Assembly (NCBI GenBank): GCA_964523885.1
Contig: CAZFYX010000044.1
Location: 20,078-84,077, forward strand
DNA from: SHXO01 sp964523885
GTDB taxonomy: Bacteria; Pseudomonadota; Gammaproteobacteria; Burkholderiales; SHXO01
Length of the DNA stretch: 64,000 nt
Reading direction: 5' to 3'
Shown piece after piece: positions 51,814 to 60,854 of this stretch (position 1 is the first letter of the stretch; every line of letters begins with the position of its first letter). Made by a program: the position numbers and the translations under genes. The notes under the pieces were generated by a model, which did no database searches, was not told the DNA's origin, and worked only from the letters and a program-made list of their open reading frames with translations.

Positions 51814-54800
51814 TCACTTCGCAGCCGCCGGGTGCGGTATCCCGGATACGGCCCGCCGCTCCACCCGCTCGATCTCCCGCCTGCGGATCAACTTGTAGGC
51901 CGCGGGAATCACGAACAGGGATAGCAGCGGTGCCGTCACCATGCCGCCCAGCATCGGCGCAGCGATCCGGCTCATCACCTCGGAGCCAGTCCCACTGCCC
52001 AACACGATGGGCAGAAGGCCTGCCAGGATGACCGCTACAGTCATCGCCTTGGGCCGCACACGCAGGACGGCGCCCTCGCGGATTGCGTCATCGAGCGCCT
52101 CGGTGCCAGCACTGGGATCGCGCTGCAGGTGTGCCTCCAGCGCATGCTTCAGGTAGAGCAGCATCACCACCCCGAACTCCGCAGCCACGCCTGCGAGCGC
52201 GATGAACCCCACTCCGGTGGCGATCGACATGTGGTACCCGAGCAGATAGAGGAACCATACGCCGCCGGTGAGGGCGAACGGCAGGGTCACCATCAGCAGC
52301 AATGCCTCGTCGAAGCGCCTGAAGGTCAGGTAGAGCAGCACGAAGATGATCAGCAGCGTGGCCGGCACGACCACCCTGAGCCGGGCGTTGGCGCGCTCCA
52401 GGAACTCGTACTGGCCCGAGTAGGACAGGCTGACACCGGGGGGGAGCTGCACGTCCCTCGCCACGGCTGCGCGCAGGTCCTGCACCACCGATGCCAGGTC
52501 CCTGCCCCGCACGTCGACGTACACCCAGCCCGAGAGACGGCCGTTCTCGCTTTTGAGCATCGGCGGTCCGTCCTGGAGCTCGATCGTGGCCACCGTGCCG
52601 AGCGTGATCTGCTGCCCGACCGGCGTAACGATGGGCAACTGCCGCAACGCCTCTGGCGAGTCGCGCAGTTCACGCGGATAGCGGATGTTGATAGGGAACC
52701 TGGCCAGGCCTTCCACCGTCTCGCCCACGTTCTCACCGCCGATGGCGGACGCCACCACTGACTGCACGTCCTCCATGTTGAGTCCGTAGCGCGCAGCAGC
52801 GTTGCGGTCGATGCGCACGTCCAGGTAGCGGCCGCCGGTCAGGCGTTCGGCCAGTGCCGAGCTCACGCCCGGCACGGTCTTCGCGATCCGCTCGACTTCG
52901 CTCGCCACCCGGTCGATCACCGCGAGGTCCGTTCCCGCGACCTTCACGCCAACGGGGCTCTTGATGCCCGTCGCGAGCATGTCGATGCGGTTGCGGATTG
53001 GCGGGACCCAGATGTTGGCGAGCCCCGGCACCTTCACGGCACGGTCGAGCTCCTCTACCAGCTTCTCCGGCGTCATTCCAGCACGCCACTGCTCGCGCGG
53101 CTTGAGCCGGATGGTGGTCTCGAACATCTCCAGCGGCGCAGGATCCGTCGCCGATTCGGCCCGGCCTGCCTTGCCGAACACGCGCTCCACCTCGGGAACG
53201 GTCTTGATCATGCGGTCGGTCTGCTGCAGCAGCTGGCTGGCCTTGGCCGCGGACAGGCCCGGGAGCGCGGAGGGCATGTACAGCAGGTCGCCCTCGTCCA
53301 GCGGGGGCAGGAACTCCCCGCCCAGGCGGGTGAGCGGCCAGATCATGCTCACGAGCGCCGCGAGCGCCAGCGCGAGAGTGACCCTGGGGAAGCGCAGCAC
53401 CGCTTCGAGCAGGGGCCGGTAAGCGGCGATGAGTACGCGGTTGATCGGATTCCGGGTCTCGTCCGGGATGCGCCCGCGGATCCAATACCCCATCAGCACC
53501 GGTACCAGGGTCACCGACAGGCCCGCGGCGGCCGCCATCGCGTAGGTCTTGGTATACGCAAGCGGGCCGAACAAGCGGCCCTCCTGCGCCTGCAGCGTGA
53601 ACACCGGCACGAACGACAGCGTGATGATGAGCAGGCTGAAGAACAGCGCCGGACCGACCTCCGCGGCCGCGTCGGTCATCACCTTCCAGTGGGCCGCGCC
53701 GCGCAGCGTCTCCCCCGGGTGAGCGTGCTGCCACGCCTCGATCTTCTTGTGGGCGTTCTCGATCATCACGACTGCTGCGTCCACCATGGCACCAATCGCG
53801 ATGGCGATCCCCCCGAGCGACATGATGTTCGCGTTGATGCCCTGGTAGCGCATCACCGCGAAGGCGACCAGCACACCGATCGGCAGCGCGATGATCGCCA
53901 CCAGCGCCGAGCGCAGGTGCCACAGGAACACCACGCAGACCGCGGCGACCACCAGGAACTCCTCGATCAGCTTGTGGGAAAGGTTTTCCACCGCGCGCTC
54001 GATCAGTGCGCTGCGGTCATAGGTGGTCACGATCTCCACGCCACCGGGCAGGCCGTGCTGCAGCTCGGCGAGCTTCGCCTTCACCGCGGCAATCGTTTCC
54101 TGCGCGTTCTTGCCCGAACGCAACAGCACCACCGCCGCTGCCACTTCACCTTCACCGTCGAGTTCGGCGATGCCTCGGCGCATCTCCGGCCCCAGCTGCA
54201 CCACGGCGACGTCGCCCAGCTTGACCGGCACGCCGGCCACGGTGGCGAGCGGCACCGCCCGAAAATCGTCCAGTGAGCGCAGGTAACCGCTGGCGCGCAC
54301 CATGTATTCGGCCTCCGCCAGTTCGAGCACTGAGCCGCCGGTCTCGCGGTTGGCGCCTTCTAGCGCCTGGCGCACGCGCCCGGGTGCAATACCATAGGCG
54401 GCGAGCTTCACGGGGTCGACCACCACCTGGTACTGCTTGACCATGCCGCCGATGCTCGCGACCTCGGCCACGTTGGGCAGGCTCTTCAGCTCGAAGCGCA
54501 GGAACCAGTCCTGCAGCGCACGCAGCTGTGCGAGGTCGTGCTGGCCGGTGCGATCGACCAGCGCATACTGGAAGATCCAGCCCACCCCGGTGGCGTCTGG
54601 ACCGATAGCCGGCTTCGCTGTCAGTGGCAAGCGCCCCTGCACCTGGTTCAAATACTCGAGTACACGCGAGCGCGCCCAGTACAGATCGGTCCCGTCCTCG
54701 AACAGGATGTAGACGAAGGAGTCGCCGAAGAAGGAGAACCCGCGCACCGTCCTGGCGCCGGGCACTGACAGCATGGTCGTCACCAGCGGATAAGTGACCT

Positions 54801-54990
54801 GGTTCTCGACGATCTGCGGCGCCTGGCCGGGATAGCTGGTGCGGATGATGACCTGCACGTCGGACAGATCGGGCAGCGCGTCGATCGGCGTGCTGCGTAA
54901 CGACCACACTCCCGCGGCGCTCACGAACAGCGTCGCGAGCAGCACGAGGAAGCGGTTGGTCATCGACCATCGAATGAGCGCGCCGATCAT
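51814..54990 (-). CDS. cusA: Heavy-metal efflux RND transporter CusA/CzcA
   Basis: This 1058-residue inner-membrane RND pump moves Cu(I)/Ag(I) from periplasm or cytoplasm into the CusC channel. It begins MIGALIRWSMTNRFLVLLAT and has 12 membrane helices with two large periplasmic loops. IDMLATGIKSPVGVKV and LPDLSDVQVIIRTSYPGQAP are typical of CusA/SilA. NIMSLGGIAIAIGAMVDAAVVMIENAHK in helix 4 holds the proton-relay acidic residues. The start at 54990 overlaps cusB by ATGA. Confidence 0.93.
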   Translation of the reverse strand: MIGALIRWSMTNRFLVLLATLFVSAAGVWSLRSTPIDALPDLSDVQVIIRTSYPGQAPQIVENQVTYPLVTTMLSVPGARTVRGFSFFGDSFVYILFEDGTDLYWARSRVLEYLNQVQGRLPLTAKPAIGPDATGVGWIFQYALVDRTGQHDLAQLRALQDWFLRFELKSLPNVAEVASIGGMVKQYQVVVDPVKLAAYGIAPGRVRQALEGANRETGGSVLELAEAEYMVRASGYLRSLDDFRAVPLATVAGVPVKLGDVAVVQLGPEMRRGIAELDGEGEVAAAVVLLRSGKNAQETIAAVKAKLAELQHGLPGGVEIVTTYDRSALIERAVENLSHKLIEEFLVVAAVCVVFLWHLRSALVAIIALPIGVLVAFAVMRYQGINANIMSLGGIAIAIGAMVDAAVVMIENAHKKIEAWQHAHPGETLRGAAHWKVMTDAAAEVGPALFFSLLIITLSFVPVFTLQAQEGRLFGPLAYTKTYAMAAAAGLSVTLVPVLMGYWIRGRIPDETRNPINRVLIAAYRPLLEAVLRFPRVTLALALAALVSMIWPLTRLGGEFLPPLDEGDLLYMPSALPGLSAAKASQLLQQTDRMIKTVPEVERVFGKAGRAESATDPAPLEMFETTIRLKPREQWRAGMTPEKLVEELDRAVKVPGLANIWVPPIRNRIDMLATGIKSPVGVKVAGTDLAVIDRVASEVERIAKTVPGVSSALAERLTGGRYLDVRIDRNAAARYGLNMEDVQSVVASAIGGENVGETVEGLARFPINIRYPRELRDSPEALRQLPIVTPVGQQITLGTVATIELQDGPPMLKSENGRLSGWVYVDVRGRDLASVVQDLRAAVARDVQLPPGVSLSYSGQYEFLERANARLRVVVPATLLIIFVLLYLTFRRFDEALLLMVTLPFALTGGVWFLYLLGYHMSIATGVGFIALAGVAAEFGVVMLLYLKHALEAHLQRDPSAGTEALDDAIREGAVLRVRPKAMTVAVILAGLLPIVLGSGTGSEVMSRIAAPMLGGMVTAPLLSLFVIPAAYKLIRRREIERVERRAVSGIPHPAAAK

Positions 54991-56498
54991 TTCGCGCCTC
55001 CCGTCTTCTCGATGCTCTCCACTGCGTAGCCGTCGTCGGTTTCGCGGAAGCGGAAGCGCACCTCGTCGCCGGGCTTCACGCCCTTGGCGATCTCCGGCTT
55101 CGTGAGCGTGAAGCTCATCGTCATGGGCGGCCACTTCAACGCGGGGACAGCGCCGTGCGCCAAGGTGATCTCGTCACCGTCGATCCCGGTGACCTTGCCC
55201 TGCGCTTCATACGGCGCGTTGGTCGTGGTGGACGCCGCGCTGCCTTCGTCCGCGCCCGCACGCTGGACAACGCCCTGCAGGCTGGCCTCGGAGTCGATGA
55301 GGAACTGGCCCGATACCGCGACCTTCTGCCCTTCCTCGAGTCCGCTCAGCACGGTGACCTTGCCGTCCGTCTCCTGGCCGATCTCGATTCTCACCGGGCG
55401 ATACACGCCCGCCTTCGACGATACGAATGCGAGGGCCCGCTTGCCGGTGCGGATCACCGCATCGCTGGGCACGACCAGCGCTTCGCGCGCAGGGCCTTCG
55501 ATCCGCACCTGCGCGAACATGCCGGGCCGGATCCGCTGGCCCGGGTTGGAGAATTCGAGCCGCACCCGCAGCGTGCGCGTCTCGGCATTCGCCTGCGGCA
55601 GCACGACGGCGATCCTGCCCTTGACCACCTCTCCCGGGAAGGCAGCAAAGGTCGCCTCCGCCGCGCGGCCCGCGGCGAGGAGGCCCGCCTGCGCTTCGGG
55701 GACGGCGGCTTCCAGCCAGACCGTGCGCAATCCGTTGATCCGGGCCAGCGTGCTCCCGGGCATGACTGACATGCCCTCCCGCACGCCCAGTTCCTGGATG
55801 GCGCCACCGATCGGCGCCACGATGGTCATGACCGCGCGCGGCTTGCCCGACTGCTCAATCGCCTCGATCTGCGCCGGCGACATGCCCAGCAACAGGAGCC
55901 GTTGCCGGGCGGCTGCCGTCAGCGCCTGGTCTCCAGTGGCGCGGACGGCGAGGTACTCCTCCTGTGCCCCGCCCCACTCCGTGACCAGCACATCCGCGAT
56001 GGGCGCTCCCGCCCCGATCACGTCGCCCACCGCGCGCGCGTACACGCGCTCCACGAACCCGCCCGCCCTCGCCTGAACGATGGCAACGTCGCGGTCGTTG
56101 AACACCACCGAAGCGGCTGCGGTGAGGCCGCTGCCGATGCGCTGCCGCTCGACCGTTGCCAGGCGCATGCCGAGGCTCTGGGTGAGCTCGGGATCGATGC
56201 GCACGCCGCCGCCCTGGTCCTCGTCCGCGTACTTCGCCACCAGCTGCATGTCCATGAATGGCGATTTGCCGGGCCGGTCGAAGTGCTGGTCCGGCTTCAT
56301 CGGGTCGTACCAGTACAGGACCTTGCGCTCGGTCTTCGGCACGGAAGGCGGGGATGCCGAAGGACCGGTCGCCTGTTTCGCGGGCAGCTCGGGAGCCGGG
56401 TGCATGCGCAAGGTGGCGATGAAGTACCCTGCCGCCGCCCCGACCAGGAGCACGACGGCGGCGAGCACGCCGAACTGGATGCGTCGCGCGGCGCTCAT
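54987..56498 (-). CDS. cusB: RND periplasmic adaptor CusB with C-terminal CusF domain
   Basis: This 503-residue membrane-fusion protein has an N-terminal anchor, a heavy-metal-binding segment (LYWYDPMKPDQHFDRPGKSPFMDM), lipoyl/barrel-sandwich and beta-barrel domains. Its last ~75 residues form a CusF-like domain (ITLAHGAVPALKWPPMTMSFTL) with the His, Trp and Met ligands. The fusion places a metallochaperone on the pump itself, in addition to the free CusF. ATGA overlaps join it to cusC and cusA. Confidence 0.93.
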   Translation of the reverse strand: MSAARRIQFGVLAAVVLLVGAAAGYFIATLRMHPAPELPAKQATGPSASPPSVPKTERKVLYWYDPMKPDQHFDRPGKSPFMDMQLVAKYADEDQGGGVRIDPELTQSLGMRLATVERQRIGSGLTAAASVVFNDRDVAIVQARAGGFVERVYARAVGDVIGAGAPIADVLVTEWGGAQEEYLAVRATGDQALTAAARQRLLLLGMSPAQIEAIEQSGKPRAVMTIVAPIGGAIQELGVREGMSVMPGSTLARINGLRTVWLEAAVPEAQAGLLAAGRAAEATFAAFPGEVVKGRIAVVLPQANAETRTLRVRLEFSNPGQRIRPGMFAQVRIEGPAREALVVPSDAVIRTGKRALAFVSSKAGVYRPVRIEIGQETDGKVTVLSGLEEGQKVAVSGQFLIDSEASLQGVVQRAGADEGSAASTTTNAPYEAQGKVTGIDGDEITLAHGAVPALKWPPMTMSFTLTKPEIAKGVKPGDEVRFRFRETDDGYAVESIEKTGGAK

Positions 56499-57772
56499 GC
56501 CTGTTCCTCCGAGAGCAGATAGGCGAGCTGCGCCCGCAGCCTGAACAGCGCGGCCTCGGTTTCGATCACCTTCAGCTGTGTCTCCGCGCGATCACGCCGT
56601 GCAGCGAGGACGCTGCCGAGGTCCGCGCGTCCGGCCTGATAGCTCGCCATCTGCAAACGTACGCGCTCGTCGGCAAGGGGAAGGGCCTCGTCGCGCAGGC
56701 GCGCGAGCTTACGGTTGAGGGTCTCCTGCTGGGTGAGTTGCGCCTCCAACTCCTCGGCATGTCGGCGCAGCATCTCCTCGCGCTCGGCCTCGATGCGCTG
56801 CACTTCCTTGCGCTTGGCATAGATCAGCGGATCCCGGCGCTCGGAGGCGAACAGCGGCAGCTCGATGCTGACCTGAAACGACACCATGTCACTGTAGGCT
56901 GAACCTCGCCGGCCGTAGCTCACCTCCCAGCCCCAGTCCCCCCGGCGCGCCGCCTCGGCTTCGCGAGCCTCGGCCGCCGCCACCGCCGCCGTGGGCTCGT
57001 AGGCGGCGAGTTCCACGTGGTGCGCAATGCCGGCACGCACGTGCGAAGGGTCCGCTTCCAGGGAAGGGGGCGGTCCCGCCAGAGCCTCGCCCGCCGCATC
57101 GCCGACCCATCGCCGCAGCGCCGCGCGCGAGGTGACCAGCTCGCGATTGAGGTCGTCGCGGCGATCGGCGAGCTCGACGGCCTCGAGCCGGGCCATGGTC
57201 GCGTCAGCGGGTAGTGCGCGACCCGCGGCGATTCGCGCCCGGATCGTGTCCTGCAGCACCTGGTTCTCCCGCTCCAGGCTGGAGAACAGCGCCAGCCGCT
57301 GCTCTGCGAAGTAACGTTCGAGCCAGGCCAGGGTGACGGCGCGCCGCACGCCCTGCCGCTCCGCCCTGAACATCGCCTGCTCCCGCTGCGTGTTCGCGCG
57401 CGCGACCTCCGCCTGCGCCTTGCGCTTATCCGCGTTCGGGACCTCCTGCATCCAACCCACCCGTGTCATGGTCATGAAGTCGTCGGTCAGGCTGAAGCGC
57501 TGGTCCCCGGACACGGGCATGTTGTCCACGCCGAGCAGCACGCGCGGATCGGGCAGTCGGCCGGCGGCCTGGGCGGCCGCGGATGCGCCTTGGACTGCGG
57601 CCTCACGGGCAGCGAGCGAGGGCGCGCTGGCGAGCGCGAGGTCGATCGCCTGCTGCAGCGTGAGTGCTGGGCGCTGCTGCGCCGGCACAGAGGCGGGCAC
57701 TACCAGGAACACAGCCAGACACGGCGCCATCCACCGCGCGCGCAGGGGGAAGCCGATTCGTAACGTGTACAT
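56495..57772 (-). CDS. cusC: TolC-family outer-membrane factor CusC
   Basis: This 425-residue protein has a signal peptide (to VPAQQ), and the two TolC repeats with ALTLQQAIDLALASAPSLAAREAAV and a second repeat rich in coiled-coil helix (YAKRKEVQRIEAEREEMLRRHAEELEAQ). It forms the outer channel of the CusCBA efflux system. The ATG at 57772 gives the best signal peptide. An 8-bp GGCCGCGT/ACGCGGCC hairpin (57807-57826) lies between it and the upstream small gene. Confidence 0.9.
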   Translation of the reverse strand: MYTLRIGFPLRARWMAPCLAVFLVVPASVPAQQRPALTLQQAIDLALASAPSLAAREAAVQGASAAAQAAGRLPDPRVLLGVDNMPVSGDQRFSLTDDFMTMTRVGWMQEVPNADKRKAQAEVARANTQREQAMFRAERQGVRRAVTLAWLERYFAEQRLALFSSLERENQVLQDTIRARIAAGRALPADATMARLEAVELADRRDDLNRELVTSRAALRRWVGDAAGEALAGPPPSLEADPSHVRAGIAHHVELAAYEPTAAVAAAEAREAEAARRGDWGWEVSYGRRGSAYSDMVSFQVSIELPLFASERRDPLIYAKRKEVQRIEAEREEMLRRHAEELEAQLTQQETLNRKLARLRDEALPLADERVRLQMASYQAGRADLGSVLAARRDRAETQLKVIETEAALFRLRAQLAYLLSEEQA

Positions 57773-57847
57773 GCAAATTCTCCGTAAGGTCGAAGGCAAC
57801 AAGCCCGGCCGCGTGCGAACGCGGCCAGCAATGCGCGCTTTCAGACG

Positions 57848-58252
57848 CTAGTTGCGGAGAATGCGATTGAGCAAGTAGAGCGGCGGCCAGCCGGGGGGCG
57901 GCTGACCACGGGGAGCAGGATCGGTCGGGATGGAGCGCCCCGGTGTGTCGATGATACCCGCGGGCAGGAAGGCGAGAGCGATGTAGAGCAGGACCGGCGC
58001 CGGTATGTCGACGCTCGCATTCGTCTGCGAGGCCTGAGCATCCTGTTCGCAGTCCGCGAGGCACAGCCGCGCGTTCTGCATGTCCATCATGGACCGGTCA
58101 CCCACCTCCTCGCACCCCTCCATGTGGACAGCAGGGGAAACGGCCGTCTCCCGCTGCGGGCAGGCGTAGGCAGCCGTGGCGAACTGCGCAAAGAGCAGCA
58201 GGAACACCAGGCAGGCGGCAACGGGACCACGCTGTGCGCGTCGCAGTATCAC
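57848..58252 (-). CDS. Small secreted Cys/Met protein heading the cusCBA transcript
   Basis: This ~134-residue protein has a signal peptide (AQRGPVAACLVFLLLFAQFATAAYACP), four further Cys residues around EGCEEVGDRSMMDMQNARLCLADCEQD, a hydrophobic segment (VLLYIALAFLPAGI) and the end PPLYLLNRILRN. Similar short proteins often precede Cus/Sil-type efflux genes. They are possible metal sensors or chaperones, but no function is proven. The GTG at 58252 is preferred; GTGs at 58267 and 58270 are alternatives. The open frame continues upstream into an unrelated cyclase-like relic. Confidence 0.55.
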   Translation of the reverse strand: MILRRAQRGPVAACLVFLLLFAQFATAAYACPQRETAVSPAVHMEGCEEVGDRSMMDMQNARLCLADCEQDAQASQTNASVDIPAPVLLYIALAFLPAGIIDTPGRSIPTDPAPRGQPPPGWPPLYLLNRILRN

Positions 58253-58330
58253 AGCGTCACCATACACCACTCGGGCCGGGCAGGCGATTGATCCAGGACA
58301 AGCAGTTAAACGAGCCGTGTGTTTTGCGTT

Positions 58331-58525
58331 CGGCACGGGGTGCGGATGAGTGGCTCCGGGCTGCGCAACGACGACGCGACCACGGTTAGCCCTTACGCGA
58401 TCGCGGAATTGCTTTCGGTAGGCTGTACGCGTCTCCACCGTCGCGCGCTCGTGGGCGTGCATCGGGAGTGAGTAGCCCGGCACATCCGCAAACAAAGTTG
58501 CGGCGAGCTTGCGACGTTGCGGCAT
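58331..58525 (-). pseudogene. Adenylate/guanylate cyclase N-terminal relic
   Basis: MPQRRKLAATLFADVPGYS closely follows the start of class III cyclases (RRKLAAILFADVVGYS), and RKQFRDRVRANRGRVV follows the next conserved helix. After ~60 residues similarity ends and the frame continues into the small secreted protein. Only the first metal-binding Asp region remains, so no cyclase activity is expected. Confidence 0.5.
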
Positions 58526-58633
58526 CGGTCTAGGAACCAAGACGGCGCGAGAAAGCTACCCGGCTTAGCTTAGGTCCAGGCTGAGTGTTCTTGAACGTCT
58601 GATTTGCCACAACCGGACGACTGCTTCCGGTCG

Positions 58634-58850
58634 ATTCTGTTGAAAAACTCGATTCCACTCGGGAACAGAAAAATTCTAGCCGCTACATGGGTCGATGCGC
58701 GCATCAACATGGGGGGCCACCGGGAGCAATCGCAATCAGCTTGCAGGGCCACGTGTCGCGGCTACGAGGGCGAATCAAGTGACGTTTGTGCTTGCACTCG
58801 CGTCTGACCGCAATTTGTCCTCGCTGCGAATTCGAGTTTTTCAACAGAAT
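58634..58850. mobile_element. MITE-like 217-bp element
   Basis: Perfect 19-bp inverted repeats ATTCTGTTGAAAAACTCGA (58634-58652) and its complement (58832-58850) enclose ~180 bp with no credible gene. GGTCG lies directly left (58629-58633) and again one base right of the element, a possible target duplication. The ends share CTGT(T/A)GAAAAAC(T/C)C with the IS1182-family element at 30113, so that transposase type may mobilise it. Confidence 0.65.
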
Positions 58851-58981
58851 AGGTCGAACTGAGACAGACAAACCGGCAGCAGCCGGTCATAACCGGCCGC
58901 TAGACCAGGCCTCCGGCGCCCACCCGAAACCGGGCATCGATATGCTTATAGCGGGCTGGGGCCCGACGCCCCAGCCATCGG

Positions 58982-59416
58982 TTACTTCTGCGGTTGCATC
59001 ATCTGCTGATGCAGCATCATTTGGTTCATCATCATCTGCATCATGTCCATGCGGTTCTGCATCATCTCCGGGTTCATCATCATCTGATTGTGCATGCCGC
59101 CGCGGCAGCAACCCTGTCCGCCGTTACCCATCATGTCCATCATCATCGATCCGCCGCAGCACTGATTCATCATCTGCATCCCCTGCATCATGCTTTGCAT
59201 ATGCTGCTGCACTAATGCACGACGTTTGGCGGGATCTTGCGTCTTTTGTATCTGATCCATCTGCTCCTGCATCTTCTTCAACTGCTCCTGCATCTTTTGC
59301 AGCTCCGCCTGCTGATCGGTATTGGCCGAGTCGTTCGATTGATCCGCCGCCAGGGACGGCAACGCAGGGGCGAGCAGGCACAGCGCGAGCGCTGCCGTAG
59401 AGAGGGTATTTTTCAT
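58982..59416 (-). CDS. Methionine-rich periplasmic protein, putative Cu(I)/Ag(I) sponge
   Basis: The 144-residue protein has a signal peptide (to LPSLAA), a coiled-coil segment (ELQKMQEQLKKMQEQMDQIQK) and then a low-complexity half full of Met. I count 31 Met and 5 Cys in total, with runs such as MMMDMM and NQCC/QGCC pairs. Met clusters bind Cu(I) and Ag(I), so a buffering role beside the Cus pump is likely. It is coupled by ATGA to the upstream small gene. The repeats make homology assignment unreliable. Confidence 0.75.
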   Translation of the reverse strand: MKNTLSTAALALCLLAPALPSLAADQSNDSANTDQQAELQKMQEQLKKMQEQMDQIQKTQDPAKRRALVQQHMQSMMQGMQMMNQCCGGSMMMDMMGNGGQGCCRGGMHNQMMMNPEMMQNRMDMMQMMMNQMMLHQQMMQPQK

Positions 59417-59817
59417 CTTGAGTCCTTGGATAGAGTCATTGGATTTGGCAACTGAACACCAAGGGTTTGTGGGCGGGGAGGGGGATGAGGGGGGGCAAAG
59501 AGCATGGAGGACATTGACCTGGGCTGGTCGAAGTCGATGGTCGCGGTCGGTGGAGGCAGAAAGACTGTCAAATCAGAGGCGCAGATAGCAAGGAACTGAG
59601 TGCTTGCGTGGCAGCCCCGGTTACACTGCGCCTTCATTGCGCGTTCCAGCGCTCCTGAGGGCATAGGGCCATCGAAGTCAGCGGCAGCGGCCGCTTCGAT
59701 TCGGAGCCAATCGGCGAAGGCATCGGGCGACACCGACCAACCGGCCGATACCAACAACAGCAAAATCAGCGCGGCGCTCACCCATCTGTGCAGCCGCCGT
59801 GGGGGAATCGATTTCAT
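59413..59817 (-). CDS. Small exported protein coupled to the Met-rich protein
   Basis: A 134-residue protein with an N-terminal membrane segment or signal (WVSAALILLLLVSAGWSVSPDAFA), two Cys in QCNRGCHASTQ, another Cys in LAICASD, and a proline-rich C-terminal part (PPHPPPRPQ). It shares the organisation of the other small secreted genes in this cluster. No family recognised. It is first in a minus-strand pair, divergent from the CDF gene. Confidence 0.5.
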   Translation of the reverse strand: MKSIPPRRLHRWVSAALILLLLVSAGWSVSPDAFADWLRIEAAAAADFDGPMPSGALERAMKAQCNRGCHASTQFLAICASDLTVFLPPPTATIDFDQPRSMSSMLFAPPHPPPRPQTLGVQLPNPMTLSKDSR

Positions 59818-59852
59818 TTGATACAGTCTCAGCCCCGACCGAGAACGTGGCT

Positions 59853-59866
59853 TTGATCTAGGGCAA
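59853..59866. promoter_or_regulatory. FNR/Dnr-like box in the divergent CDF promoter region
   Basis: TTGAT-CTAG-GGCAA matches the FNR-family consensus TTGAT-N4-ATCAA in the whole left half and three of five bases on the right. It lies 39 bp before the CDF ATG. Similar imperfect sites are used by Anr/Dnr, but a single copy is weak evidence. Confidence 0.3.
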
Positions 59867-59904
59867 AATATCTACCTATCAAGGCAGGTTTCTGAGGATT
59901 ACGG

Positions 59905-60528
59905 ATGGCTGACTGCTGCAACGACAACTGCCACATCGAGGCGCTGCACAAGCAGCAGCGGGGCACGCTGAAGACCGTGCTGGTGATTAACGCGGTCATG
60001 TTCTTCGTCCTGATCGGCTTCGCGCTGTACTCGCGTTCAACCGCGCTGCTATCGGACAGCCTTGACAATCTCGGCGATGCCCTAACCTACGGCTTGAGCC
60101 TGTATGCGGTAAGCCGAGACGCTGGCACGAAGGCGCGCGTCGCGCTGTTCAAGGGGGTCCTGATTCTCGCCGCGGCACTCGTCGTGCTGGGGCAGATCGC
60201 CTATCGGCTCGCCGTGCCCATAGTCCCGCTGTTCGACGCCATGGGGATCGCCAGCCTGCTGGCACTCGCCACCAATGGGGCGTGCCTCGCGTTGCTCACC
60301 CGGCACAAGTCGGACGATGTGAACATGAGTTCGGTGTGGGAGTGCTCGCGCAACGACATCGCCTCCAACTTGGCCGTGTTCGTGACGGCTGGGGCCGTGT
60401 GGTTGACGGGGTCGGGGTGGCCGGACGTATTCGTCGCTCTTGGCCTCGCTATCCTGTTTCTACGCTCCGCAGTGCGGGTTCTAACTCAAGCGTGGCGCGA
60501 GTTGCACTTGGTGGATCGAGCGGCTTAG
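59905..60528 (+). CDS. Short CDF-family transporter lacking the cytoplasmic domain
   Basis: This 207-residue protein has a Cys-rich N-terminus (MADCCNDNCHIEAL), followed by six predicted membrane helices. Helix 2 has LLSDSLDNLGDALTYG, with the D-x3-D metal site in the form DSLDN/GD, and helix 5 has ECSRNDIASNLAV. The usual ~90-residue C-terminal dimerisation domain is missing. Such short CDFs are common near Cus/Sil clusters; metal and direction are not known. Confidence 0.75.
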   Translation: MADCCNDNCHIEALHKQQRGTLKTVLVINAVMFFVLIGFALYSRSTALLSDSLDNLGDALTYGLSLYAVSRDAGTKARVALFKGVLILAAALVVLGQIAYRLAVPIVPLFDAMGIASLLALATNGACLALLTRHKSDDVNMSSVWECSRNDIASNLAVFVTAGAVWLTGSGWPDVFVALGLAILFLRSAVRVLTQAWRELHLVDRAA

Positions 60529-60854
60529 GCGGACGCGGAGACGGCGCGACAGAAGGAAGTGCGCCCTGGAATCCGTGCCGAGGAAGTGGTAAAGGCGATC
60601 GATGATGCTGACCACGGCGTGCAACGTGCGCGCGAGGCTTTAAAGGACGTCTGAGCGGCCCGCGCTGTTAATGCAGGTAAAGGCTTGGGAGCAAAGCAAG
60701 AGATTGTCAACGAGTCCAGGCAGTGGAGCCCGCGAAGCAAGTGGTTTTGAAGGTCTCGTCTTTGTGTTCACCTCGGTCTGCTAAGCGTCGGCAAGCCCCC
60801 AACGGCGGCGGGGTGCAGTGTTTGGTTCCCTTCAGCCCAAAAAGGAGCTGAGTC
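60529..60854 (+). other. Intergenic stretch with a coding-like remnant
   Basis: After the CDF stop a 42-codon frame without a start reads to KAIDDADHGVQRAREALKDV and a stop at ~60654, which looks like a gene tail of unknown family. The rest shows no gene or structure that I can support. AAAGGAG just before 60855 is the ribosome site of the following integrase scrap. Confidence 0.35.

Noticed and set aside
59237..59455. Plus-strand frames full of His and Leu across 58994-59455
   Set aside because: They are antisense to the Met-rich protein; runs of CAT on the plus strand are just the complement of its ATG codons.
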